Assembly: GCA_035771165.1 (NCBI GenBank)
Contig: JAWNZC010000319.1
Location: 1,004,501 to 1,068,500, forward strand
Reading direction: 5' to 3'
Length of the DNA stretch: 64,000 nucleotides
Origin: Paragorgia papillata
Lineage: Eukaryota; Cnidaria; Anthozoa; Scleralcyonacea; Coralliidae
Shown here: piece by piece, positions 22,501 to 32,174 of the stretch
How positions within the stretch are numbered: position 1 is the stretch's first letter
How the letters are laid out: each line of letters begins with the position of its first letter
Notes under the pieces: generated by a model
Told to the model about the DNA's origin: nothing
What the model saw: only the letters and a program-made list of their open reading frames with translations
The model's database searches: none
Position numbers and translations under genes: made by a program

Positions 22501-24068
22501 GGTTGCAGTTTGCCATTGTTTTCATTTCATCACATTTAAGTTTTAACTCTGATTTCTTTTCATAGTAATTGAGCCTGAGGCAAAGAAGGAAAATGAAGCA
22601 AAGGAGAAAAAAAATAGTGCCATTGTTATTGCAGTGAGTATAACTGGAGCTCTGCTTGGCCTTGGGTTGGCTTTAGTTATATGGTATTTACGTGGAAAAA
22701 GATTAAAATCTCTTCGCTTTTATGGTAAGTCAAAATGATTCAATGTTTCGATCCTGTGATGTCTTTAAATATCAGGGGTGATTGTTGTGAAGAGATCATC
22801 TCTATGAAAACAACTGATAATAATATAGGCGTCTACAGTGGTGTGAGTAACTTCGTTACAGTAACTAGTTACAGTAACTAGTTACATTTTTAAGTAACTA
22901 ACTGAAACTAGTTACTTTTTCTGAAGAAGTAACTGTAACTATGACTAGTTACTTTTTGAAGAAGTAACTAGAACTTAAGTTACTTTTTTAAAGAACTGTA
23001 ACTACATGTAGTTACAATGTTTGGTTCAAAAATGTGACTAGTATAGTTACTGATATTCAGTTGAGGATGTCACTCTTTCTTGATAAAAATAGTTTTGATA
23101 TAATAATAAAGGTACATTTTGTACACATTTGACTATTTCTGCTATAGTGACAACTATATTTAGGCATTTAGCTGTAAAACATAATTATGGTACTGGCATC
23201 TAAAAACCAGTAATTTCTTTGTCGATTCTAGTAACACGGACAAAGGAATGTAACTTTGTAACTAGTTACAATATTTTTGAAGTAACTTTGTAACTGTAAC
23301 TAGTTACTTTCTTTTCATTGTAACTTTTATCGGTAACTAGTTACTTTTCTAACGATGTAACTGTAACTAGTTACAAAAATTATGTAACTTTTACAGCACT
23401 GCTCCTATGTTCTCTGTTTTGGCAGTATATCAAACCTTGCTATATTTCGATTGTTGTTTCAATACTGCCTACGCAGCACACTACTTTTATTTCACTGATA
23501 ATAATATAATTATGTATCTGCTTTTTATTTTCAATGTGTAGATAGCGTTCCAGAATTGCGTTGGGATGTGTTTGTTTCATACAGTAGTGAAGATTTCTTG
23601 TTTGTAAAGGAACTGTGTAAAACACTCGAACAACCTCCTTTTAATCTTATTATATGCTTGCATCAACGAGATTGGGAACTGGGTCGTACTGTCATTGACA
23701 ATATGGTTGACTCTGTCTACTGCAGTCAGAAAACATTAATAATATTATCAAAAAGCTACTTGGAAAGTCGCTATTGTATGCAGGAGCTGCAGATTGCAAT
23801 GCACAGTGAGATTGGTCCAGATAATTTACTGAGAGAAAAGATTGTATTGGTGAAGATTGATGATGTTTCACTGCAGAAATTACCAAGAGCTTTGAGACAG
23901 AAGTCATATCTTGATTATTCAAACCAAGAGCAAGTCAAGCATTTTAAGACAAAACTTTTAAGAGCATTGCCAAGAAGAGAGTTGACGTACGAGACAACTG
24001 AAGACTTGGTTGTTGATAGCTGTAACAATGATACTGATCTAAGATTGCAGGAAATTCCTCTCACTTAA
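19516..24068 (+). CDS. Ig-Ig-Ig-TM-TIR receptor B (IL-1R-like), intact
   Basis: Intact 552-residue paralogue of receptor A. Exons: 19516-19579 (signal peptide), 19654-19923 (Ig1), 20919-21239 (Ig2), 22150-22467 (Ig3), 22566-22724 (TM), 23542-24068 (TIR). All internal introns are phase 1 and the joined length is 553 codons including stop. A hydrophobic helix at about residues 342-364 is followed by basic residues (RGKRLK). The TIR shows WDVFVSYS and QRDWELGRTV. Ig1 and TIR are close to receptor A, whereas Ig2 and Ig3 share little beyond core Ig residues. Architecture (3 Ig, one TM, TIR) is that of IL-1 receptors and of Ig-TIR proteins reported in cnidarians and sponges. Ligand unknown. The first codon starts a clear signal peptide (MVFRFLHCLVLSVFMLS). 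Confidence 0.9.
21390..21913 (+). mobile_element. hAT-type MITE copy 2
   Basis: CAGTGCTGTGAGTAAC to TTTTACAGCACTG, in the receptor B Ig2-Ig3 intron. Flanks TCGATCAG and ACGATCAG match at 7 of 8 positions, consistent with an aged 8-bp target duplication. Confidence 0.85.
22836..23401 (+). mobile_element. hAT-type MITE copy 3
   Basis: Same family in the TM-TIR intron of receptor B. Flanking 8-mers do not match convincingly. The right side abuts half of a family-B palindromic repeat (23403-23495), suggesting nested insertion followed by loss of the left half. Confidence 0.8.
23403..23495. mobile_element. Half copy of family-B palindromic repeat
   Basis: Matches the right arm of the 19,130-19,335 element (GTTCTCTGTTTTGGCAGTAT ... 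CTGCCTACGCAGCACACTA), immediately after the hAT-type MITE and 46 bp before the receptor B TIR exon. Confidence 0.7.
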
Positions 24069-24094
24069 AGACGTCTGTTGTTAAAGCGCCTATG

Positions 24095-24414
24095 TCATCC
24101 TCAGGGACTTAGACGTCTGTTGTTAAAGCAGATATTTATACTAATTGGAACATTCTGAGAAGATTTGTAATATATCTTCTCAGGCGGAAATTTCATCTTC
24201 ATGGACTTTTTTGCCGTTAAAGTTGACGGAAGTGACGCCAAAAGAGGAATCTGTAAAGTGGTTTTCATATAGACAAACTCCTCTTTCGACGTCACTTCCG
24301 TCAACTTTAACGGGAAAAAAATCCATGAAGATGAAATTTCCGCCTGAGAAGATATATTACAAATCTTCTCAGAATGTTCTAATTAGTATAAATATGTAAA
24401 CTCCCTGAGGATGA
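24095..24414. mobile_element. Long palindromic MITE immediately 3' of receptor B
   Basis: Arms of about 140 bp, nearly perfect: TCATCCTCAGGGA at the left edge matches TCCCTGAGGATGA at the right, and CTTCTCAGGCGGAAATTTC recurs inverted. It starts 27 bp after the TIR stop codon, so the receptor B 3' UTR probably contains it as a long hairpin. A 19-bp direct repeat (GACGTCTGTTGTTAAAG) straddles its left edge. Confidence 0.88.
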
Positions 24415-24651
24415 CTAATCAGTTTTTGATGCCCACAGTTCCAATTATCGCTCACCTTATTTTTAAGGGCAGTGGTGTGGTGGCAGGGGGGGGGACGGAG
24501 GGCCAAGGCCCCCCCAGCTGCAGTTGCAGAAAGCTAATTCTGATTTATTCATACATTTGTTTATATTATATATCACTGAATTGTAAAATAAAAATCACTT
24601 TTATGAATTGTCTACCAGAATTGTGTTCAGTGGCTTATCCAAGTTACCACA

Positions 24652-27600
24652 ATGGAGAGAGGAGACTGGGGAGGAAAATATTTCAATTCTCGTAATTCCA
24701 ATATGGCGGCGAATGAAACGCGAACTCGTCGTTTATATCGTGAATTACAACAGCTAAGAACTAATCCTTTAACTGGCATTAATGTTAATGAAGACTCTTT
24801 ATCAGCTACTTTAGAAACGTAAGTATTTTAAACAAAAACTTTGGCAGCGTTGGACGTATTTAATGCCATATACTTGAGACTTTCGCTGGGACAGATATCT
24901 GATATTTTCAAATAGTGAAATAAAAGTAGCATGCTGCGTAGGCAGTGTTGAAACAACAATCGAAATAGAGTAAGGTTAGATATACTGCCGAAACAGAGAA
25001 CGTAGGAATCTAACGTTTCGAGCGAAGGCCCTTCGTCAGAGAGAAACGGCCTTCGCTCTAAACGTTAGATTCCTACGTTCTCTGTTTCGGCAGTATATCT
25101 AACCTTAATATATTGCGATATTTTATTCATTTCGTACTGTACAAGACTTCCTGTTACTGTTTTTATATTTAAAAACCTTTTCCATAACACTATTAGCTGT
25201 TGCTTTCTTCCTAAAATGGTTTTTATTGTCATATTTGAAGAACCAGTTCATGTAGCTCAGTTCAAACTTCAAATTATTAGCATTGTAAAAAAATGTATTT
25301 TGTTTATATTTTAGTTTGATAATTGATTTGGAAGGTGCCTCAGGTATTCATAATAATTAAAACATTTTTTCACTGCCCCCAAGGAAAACATTTGTGTTAA
25401 TGCAATTAAATAACTCGCTTTTGAAACTGTTATAATACAAATATGTCATTTTAGGTGTATTTTAAGAACTTATTCTGAGATTTCTGTTTCAGGAACTCTT
25501 TATGAAGAAGAGAAATTTCAACTGCAGTTCACATTTCCGCCTAAATATCCCTTTGAATCACCTCAGGTAAGAGCTAGCACTCCCAGAAACCAATGAACTA
25601 TGGTTAAAGGGCAATAGCACTAAAAATTAAGTTTGTCTAATTTGAAAGAACTCATAAAATTGTAATAGAACATCCTTTACAACTTTTTCGTATCTCTCTT
25701 CATTTTCAAGATATTTCAATTTGTTTGATATGTAAATGAGATGGTCTCTGACGTCAGGTGTGGGGTAAAATATTTTCACATGTAGCAAAACCAGTTATAT
25801 CTCTAAGTTTGTTCATTGAAATCATTTGAAACTGTACACATAAAAACTCCTTGCGACGCTGAACATTTCATGTTAGATATGTAAGTGATTTTGCTCTGTA
25901 TAAAAATATTTTACCCAACTCCTGTTGTCAGAGACCATCTCATTTACATATCAAACAAATTGAAATATCTTGAAAACGCAGAAAGATACGAAAAAGTTGT
26001 AAAGGATTTTCTATTACAATTTTACGAGTTCTTTCAAATTAGACAAACTTAATTTTTGTTGCCAATCCCCTTTAACACTTTGAAGCCTGATGACGAGTCT
26101 TTAAGGTTTATTCTGGCTAATACCAGGTGATTTTATTCAGCACAGGGAAAGGTCCAGGCCTCAAAGTGTTAAAGAAGTACATTGCTGTGTAGCTAGGGAG
26201 TGTTTTAGATAGAGCAGAGTGAAAAAGTGGTAAACTGTTGAGAATAGTTTTGATAACAAAATACTGACACATTTTACTTTGATGAAGGGCTCCACTTGGA
26301 ACGTCAGTATTTCATTACGGTAATATCAAAACTAATCTCAGCAGTTTACCACCTTTTCACTTTGCTGTATGGTTGATGAGAATTCCTATTATGAATTATT
26401 AATAAGTCTGAGAATTATATTACCTAATCTTTTTTTTAATGTGCAGGTGATCTTTGTTGGTTCCCATATCCCTGTTCATCCTCATATATACACCAATGGT
26501 CATATATGTCTGTCTATATTAACTGATGATTGGTCACCAGCATTGTCTGTACAGTCTGTTTGTTTAAGCGTTATTAGCATGATGAGCAGTTGCACAGAAA
26601 AGGTGAGTGAGAAGTCTAAAATCTAAGAACTGGTGAGCTGTGGTGGCCATTCATTAATCGCTATGACTATTTGACCAGTTTGACTATTATTTTTTTTCAG
26701 TGTGGTTGGGTTGGGTTTCCGGTTTTCACCATCTTGCTTTTGTGACTTAATTGTTTAATTTTCTTTTTCTGTGTTTCTTGTTATAATTATTTTTAGGGTT
26801 AGGATAAGGTTTAGGGGTGGGTAAAGATTAGATTTTAAACATAATACTGAACTCAGACATCTATTTGACTGACTGCTAGTCAAATAGCCACAGCGTTCAT
26901 TAGTATTATGAGAGGTTAAACCTAGGTTTGACCTCGGTTTTTGTTAGGTTATTTCTGAGCGGTACTGTATTTTATATTTTGGTTTATTTTCTAGAAACTT
27001 CCACCTGATAATGAATTTTATATTAGAACATGTTCAAAAAATCCCAAAAAGACAAAGTGGTGGTACCATGGTAAGAGGAAATTGATTTTAGTGTATATTC
27101 TCCCTCAAAAATTCAGGGATCAAATCACACCTAAAAAGGCGAGGAGGGTCTTTTCTCCACTCCTTTGTGACCTCCCCATCAACTCCCTGAAATATTTTAA
27201 AAACGAAGAAAATACGGAACAACATTTGCTGAATGATGGCACTGGTATTTTGAAATAATGTACAAGTATTAAGAAGTTAGAACAAAGCACCAGTGCCAGT
27301 CCCTTCACTGCAAACACACATTTGTGGACATTTAAAATCCACAAATACTTTTTCTCACACACAGCTGGGAGCTGCTGCAGCATCCGCTGCAAGCTTTAAC
27401 CTTTATTTAACCACAGATAGCTATCACAGCTTTACATCACATTACTGTTACCTATTACAGCTCAACTAGAAATAAACTAAATACAGGATGACTACGGTAA
27501 TAGCAGTTCATCACATTTCGCAAATAACCTAACAATTAAACTTCAACCCAGTCGAAGCATTACAAGGGGAAGGGTGGGTGGGATTAGAGGTCAAGCATGG

Positions 27601-27839
27601 CGAAGCAACAACAAAAAAACGTGCTGACATAACCCACACCCCCCTATACACCTGATTACCCATCATGCCCCCAGCAGTGTGAGAGAAAACATTTTCTGCT
27701 TCTTTTGTTCCTCAGCCAGCAGAAAATAACACTTGATGAGATTTCTTACAATATTGAAAACAAATAATAAAGGCTTGAGATGTTTTTTGACAATGCTAAA
27801 TATTGTTTCTCTCTTTTTCTTACAGATGATAAAGTATAG
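24652..27839 (+). CDS. UBE2W: Ubiquitin-conjugating enzyme E2 W
   Basis: E2 enzyme that transfers ubiquitin to protein N-termini (family knowledge). Exons: 24652-24818, 25315-25343 (29-bp microexon), 25493-25566, 26447-26602, 26995-27070, 27826-27839. They join in frame to 171 codons plus stop. The second ATG at 24703 (MAANETRTRRLYREL) gives 154 residues, close to the usual 151, so I prefer it; the 17-residue extension from 24652 is possible. The catalytic Cys lies in NGHICLSIL. The C-terminus KKTKWWYHDDKV retains the distinctive UBE2W tail (WWYHDD). The last exon encodes only five codons. It converges on the SRR1-like gene. Complete and ordinary. Confidence 0.95.
24915..25122. mobile_element. 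Family-B palindromic repeat in UBE2W intron 1
   Basis: Begins AGTAGCATGCTGCGTAGGCAG, has the ACTGCCGAAACAGAGAACG arm on both sides and a hammerhead-like CTGACGAAGGGCC/GCTCGAAACG core near 25,005-25,060. One arm is slightly degraded. Confidence 0.8.
25604..26075. mobile_element. TTAA-flanked long-palindrome MITE in UBE2W intron
   Basis: TTAA at both ends (25604-25607, 26072-26075), inverted arms of about 160 bp (TTAAGTTTGTCTAATTTGAA, CAAATTGAAATATCTTGAAA and CATCTCATTTACATATCAAA pair across the centre). TTAA use suggests a piggyBac-type mover; no ORF. Confidence 0.8.
26072..26172. mobile_element. Short TTAA-flanked MITE (TTAACACTTTGA ends)
   Basis: TTAACACTTTGAAGCCTGA at left, CAGGCCTCAAAGTGTTAA at right, about 100 bp. 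It shares its left TTAA with the preceding element. The centre carries ATTCTGGCTAATACCAGGTGA, the family core also seen at 38,530-38,621 and 61,098-61,198. Confidence 0.75.
26198..26366. mobile_element. Palindromic repeat of the TAGAGCAAAGTGAAAAG family
   Basis: Left arm GATAGAGCAGAGTGAAAAAGTGG with TAAACTGTTGAGAATAG, right arm its inverse, and a mutated hammerhead-like TGATGAAGGGCTCCACTTGGAACG centre. Related to the 120-bp tandem array at 54,976-55,520. Confidence 0.75.
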
Positions 27840-28064
27840 TGGATTTCAATTCTCAAGACTCAAATAATTTTACAGGTAAATCCCAAGTAAAGAATGGTTA
27901 TAATGGTAAAGATGAAAATTGTTTGGTTTGTACAGAATTCTGTGAACATTATATACAGTATACTGAATGCTGGCTGGCTCAAGGATATCTCAGCAGTGTT
28001 GCTGGACAGTATTCTACTATTACAATGACCATTAACTAACTAGTCTTTCAAATGTTACAAGCAA

Positions 28065-28926
28065 TCAAGCTGATGCATTCAACACAATTTCGGTGTTGTT
28101 GGCCTCATAAGCAGGTTCCTTGCAATCTTTCCAGAATGAACATGGTTGTCTTTGAAGTTCATTCTCCAAAAAGAAATGAATGGCTAGATCATTAAATATA
28201 TCTTCATGATGAAACAAAGTTGGAAACTTGACTTCATGTGTGATCGATAAAATTCGAGCAATATACTCAGCTTCTAGACATAACTGACTTGAAGGAATTC
28301 CGTTCATCGTAGCTATGGAAACTGTTGCCAACAACAACAATGTTGACTAGTGATGGTCCCCAGTTGGCCCATAAAATATTATTATATAAAGGTTTTCCAC
28401 CATGTGGAATAAAAAACAACGTCTTCTTCAAAACTTTTCTTTTGGCTTCCTCGTTCTTAGAAATCAAAACCATTCTAAAATATTTCACAATATCTTTATC
28501 CACAGTGCTAAACACAGGATCATATATGTAACAATTACCCGGAGGCTGAAAATGTTGCCATAGCAACAGAAGTAAAGCAAATTGATATCTTGCAACAGGA
28601 CTTTCAGATAACTGCCCAATACCATAACAGACAAAATCTGTGAATAATTCAGACGATTCTCCAGGCTTCAGGTTCCTAGATTTCACATCAGTGTTCTGTG
28701 AAATATTTTCTGGCATAGCTTGGATTAGTTCTTCATAAAATAAACTGCTTTTAATCTCAAGTTTGCAATTTTCAATGTACTTAATGACCATCTTAAGTTG
28801 TTTATCGTTGTTACCAGTTTGTGCTGGAGATGCAGTATTCGTAAATAACATTTTGCTTTGTTCTGTTGGTTTACTCTGCTTGGGGTGTTTATATTGAACC
28901 AATGTGAAGCCATCATTGTTAGACAT
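28065..28926 (-). CDS. SRRD: SRR1-domain protein (SRRD-like), single exon with one frameshift
   Basis: SRR1 domain proteins are conserved in eukaryotes; plant SRR1 affects light and clock signalling, and the animal role is poorly defined. Reads ATG at 28926-28924 down to the family C-terminus near 28065. Recognisable blocks: CYGIGQLSESPVARYQFALL, YDPVFS, LFFIPHGGKPLYNNILWANW, VVVGNSF and, in the other frame, EYIARIL with HHEDIFNDLAIHFF. The first frame stops at 28267-28269; the C-terminal frame takes over at about 28270-28277 with one base to remove. Upstream and downstream parts both match the family, so this is a single-base disruption or a sequence error. No intron signals are visible. It ends 226 bp from the UBE2W stop (tail-to-tail). 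Confidence 0.85.
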
Positions 28927-28954
28927 TATCTCTCTGCATAAAGTAAATAAATAA

Positions 28955-29950
28955 TCAGTGGATAATCAATTTATAATCAGTGGATAATTATTAGTATATA
29001 ATCAGTATAGAATCAGTGGATAATCAAGGTATAAATTAGTGGATAATCAATATATAGTCAGTGGATAATTATTGGTATATAATCAGTGGATAATCAAGGT
29101 ATAATTAGTGGATAATTAGTGCATAGTTATTAGTATATAATCAGTGGATAATCAAGGTATAATTAGTGGATAATTAGTGCATAGTTATTAGTATATAATC
29201 AGTGGATAATCAAGGTATAATTAGTGGATAGTTATTAGTATATAATCAGTGGATAATCAAGGTATAATTAGTGGATAATTAGTGGATAGTTATTAGTATA
29301 TAATCCGTGGATAATCAAGGTGTAATTAGTGGATAATTAGTGCATAGTTATTAGTATATAATCAGTGGATAATCAAGGTATAATTAGTGGATAGTTATTA
29401 GTATATAATCAGTGGATAATCAAGGTATAATTAGTGGAAAATTAGTGGATAGTTATTAGTATATAATCAGTGGATAATCAAGGTATAATTAGTGGATAAT
29501 TAGTGGATAGTTATTAGTATATAATCAGTGGATAATCGAGGTATAATTAGTAGATAATTATTAGTATATAATCAGTGGATAATCAAGGTATAATTAGTGG
29601 ATAATTATTAGTATATAATCAGTGGATAATCAAGGTATAATTAGTGGATAATTAGTGGATAGTTATTAGTATATAATCAGTGGATAATCAAGGTATAATT
29701 AGTGCATAGTTATTAGTGGATAATCAAGGTATAATTAGTGGATGATTAGTGCATAAGTATTAGTATATAATCAGTGGATAATTATTAGTATGTAATCAGT
29801 GGATAATCAAGGTATAATTAGTGGATAATTATTAGTATATAATCAGTGGATAATTATTAGTATGTAATCAGTGGATAATCAGTATATAATCAGTGGATAA
29901 TCATTAGTATGTAATCAGTTGATAATTAGTGTCTAATCAATATATAATTA
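28955..29950. repeat. AT-rich minisatellite (ATAATCAGTGGATAATCAAG)
   Basis: About 1 kb of mixed 10-13-bp submotifs (TATAATCAGTGG, ATAATCAAGG, TATAATTAGTGG, ATAGTTATTAG) combined into larger units of about 50-65 bp, directly upstream of the SRR1-like start codon. Confidence 0.93.
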
Positions 29951-30234
29951 TGTATAGACTATGGATGTTGTATCTTGTTCCAGCAATATAAAAAGTTGTT
30001 TTTTTTAAAGACGTAATTTAAAGCAAAGCAACTCCCCAAATCTATCTTAACCAAATGTAGACATAAACATTATTTCATACTCACCAAACAATAAAGAATC
30101 GTTTAAGAACGTAGCGAATATATGCTCGATTAGAAATAAATCATGACCTCTGAGAATTTTGTCGCCATCTTTGTGAGCCCGCAATCAATAGAGCACGCAG
30201 AGAATGAGAGGAAGACTGGGTACCAAGAGTGGAC

Positions 30235-31195
30235 CAGAATGGAATAGGGTAGAATAGAATGGGAAAGATGTGGAGTAAAATGGAATAGAGTGGAGTAAAA
30301 TGGAATGGAGTGGAGTGGGATGGGATGGAATGGAATGGAACGAAGTGGAATGGAGTGGAATGGGATGGAGTGGAATGGAGTGGAATGGAGTGGAATGGAG
30401 TGGAATGGAGTGGAATGGAGTGGAATGGGATGGAATGGAGTGGGATGGAATGGAGTGGAATGGGATGGAATGGGATGGAGTGGAATGGGATGGAATGGAG
30501 TGGAATGGGATGGATGGGATGGAATGGAGTGGAATGGGATTGAATGGAGTGGAATGGGATGGAGTGGAATGGAATGGAGTGGGATGGGATGGAATGGGCG
30601 GAGTGGAATGGGATGGAATGGAGTGGGATGGAGTGGAATGGGATGGAATGGAATGGGATGGAGTGGAATGGAGTGGAATGGGATGGAATGGAATGGAGTG
30701 GAATGGGATGGAATGGAGTGGAATGGGATGGAATGGGATGGAGTGGAATGGGATGGAATGGAGTGGAATGGGATGGAGTGGAATGGAATGGGATGGAGTG
30801 GGATGGGATGGAGTGGAATGGGATGGAATGGGATGGAGTGGAATGGAGTGGAATGGGATGGAATGGGATGGAATGGAATGGGATGGAGTGGAGTGGGATG
30901 GAATGGGATGGAGTGGAATGGAGTGGAATGGAATGGAGTGGAATGGGATGGAATGGAGTGGAATGGGATGGAGTGGGATGGAATGGAATGGGATGGAGTG
31001 GAATGGAATGGAATGGGATGGAGTGGAATGGAGTGGAATGGAATGGGATGGAGTGAATGGAATGGAGTGGAATGGGATGGAGTGGGATGGGATGGGATGG
31101 AATGGAATGGGATGGAGTGGGATGGGATGGAGTGGGATGGAATGGAGTGGGATGGGATGGAGTGGAATGGAGTAGACTGGAATGGAATGCAATGT
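30235..31195. repeat. GGAAT/GGAGT/GGGAT pentamer satellite
   Basis: Nearly 1 kb of pentanucleotides (TGGAATGGAGTGGAATGGGA pattern). All six frames stay largely open (EWNGMEWSG, SIPFHSIP), a direct result of the repeat; none is a gene. Compositionally it resembles the GGAAT satellites of other animals, which arise independently. Confidence 0.97.
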
Positions 31196-31310
31196 AATGT
31201 CCACACAAGTTCGTTAACTTTAAATTTATTCAGAACTATAATTACATTTTACAAGTATCATATTATCACAGAAGTACGTTTGAATTATTTTAAAATCATT
31301 AAATAATTTA

Positions 31311-31547
31311 TTATACATTGTAGTTGATATTGGACATCATATCTTCAACACTCGTGTCATCCTCGTCCTTAATATTGTACATTCTCCGAAATTTGTTGTT
31401 GTAAGTTGCAAAATTTCTGTCATTTCTTCGCAGAAATCTTGCTTTGGATCCTGCATCATTATCACACCACATGCCACCATGGCATTGACACGAACAAAAA
31501 GAACCAAGAACAGCAAGAACCATAATTGCAATGTAAATCTTCTCCAT
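31311..31547 (-). CDS. Small secreted Cys-containing peptide (hypothetical, 78 aa)
   Basis: A 78-codon ORF starts at 31547-31545, directly after a TTTCTATAACAG acceptor-like sequence, so the ATG may open a second exon. A strong signal-peptide-like N-terminus (MEKIYIAIMVLAVLGSFCSC) is followed by QCHGGMWCDND, two dibasic sites (RR in FLRRND and KFRRMY) and an acidic tail. The stop overlaps an AATAAA on the minus strand. The pattern suits a secreted peptide or prohormone, but I recognise no family and the ORF is short. Confidence 0.45.
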   Translation of the reverse strand: MEKIYIAIMVLAVLGSFCSCQCHGGMWCDNDAGSKARFLRRNDRNFATYNNKFRRMYNIKDEDDTSVEDMMSNINYNV

Positions 31548-31604
31548 CTGTTATAGAAATCCACAAAAAGACGAACTTCAGTTCAAAGTTGATGCAACTA
31601 TAAA

Positions 31605-32170
31605 AGTAGAGTGCTGTGTAGGCAGTGTTTTGGATAGAGCAAAGTGAAAAGATGGTAAACTGCTGAGAATAGTTTTGATAAAACGTCACTAGTACAGAAA
31701 ACACCCGCGTGTAAGAACCTAGTGATTTAAGAACCTGTAGGCAGAAATTTTGGATTTTAATACCCCAAAATATAAGAACCTGTTTAGCCAACTAAAGCCA
31801 CAAGGTTCTTATATGAAGAGTCACTCTGAATAATGAAACAGTGCTGTAGCCAAAAGGACTATAAAATATAAATTTGCTATATATTTGGCCCTTCCATAAA
31901 AATATCATTACAGAAATTACATACATACAGTATAATCTCTCTATAACAAAGTGGTTTATATATCTGGTCATATAACAATAGCATTTCCCTTAAAGAAATT
32001 TTAAGAACCTATTAAGAACCTATTTTACCTAAATTGTCAGTAATTACCCCAAAATATAAGAACCTATTTTGCCAGACTTGAAAAAATCTAGGTTCTTACA
32101 CGTGGGTGTTTACTGTATTTCGTTCTTAAAACTATTCTCGGCAGTTTACTGACCAGTTTTTCACCTTGCT
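31605..32170. mobile_element. Nested pair: TAGAGCAAAGTGAAAAG repeat split by a TA-flanked MITE
   Basis: Outer arms (AGAGTGCTGTGTAGGCAGTG and TGAGAATAGTTTTGATAA; inverse near 32,125-32,170) belong to the hammerhead-related family. Inserted at about 31,692-32,117 is an element with inverted ends ACACCCGCGTGTAAGAACCT and AGGTTCTTACACGTGGGTGT flanked by TA, as for Tc1/mariner-type movers. Confidence 0.75.
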
Positions 32171-32174
32171 GTTT

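Noticed and set aside
24145..24399. 84-codon ORF downstream of receptor B
   Set aside because: It is a shadow of the palindromic MITE; an overlapping related ORF appears on the other strand because the sequence is an inverted repeat.
30130..31306. Long HSIPFHS and EWNGMEW frames up to 358 codons
   Set aside because: Pentamer satellite open in all frames; no start context, splice signals or family match.
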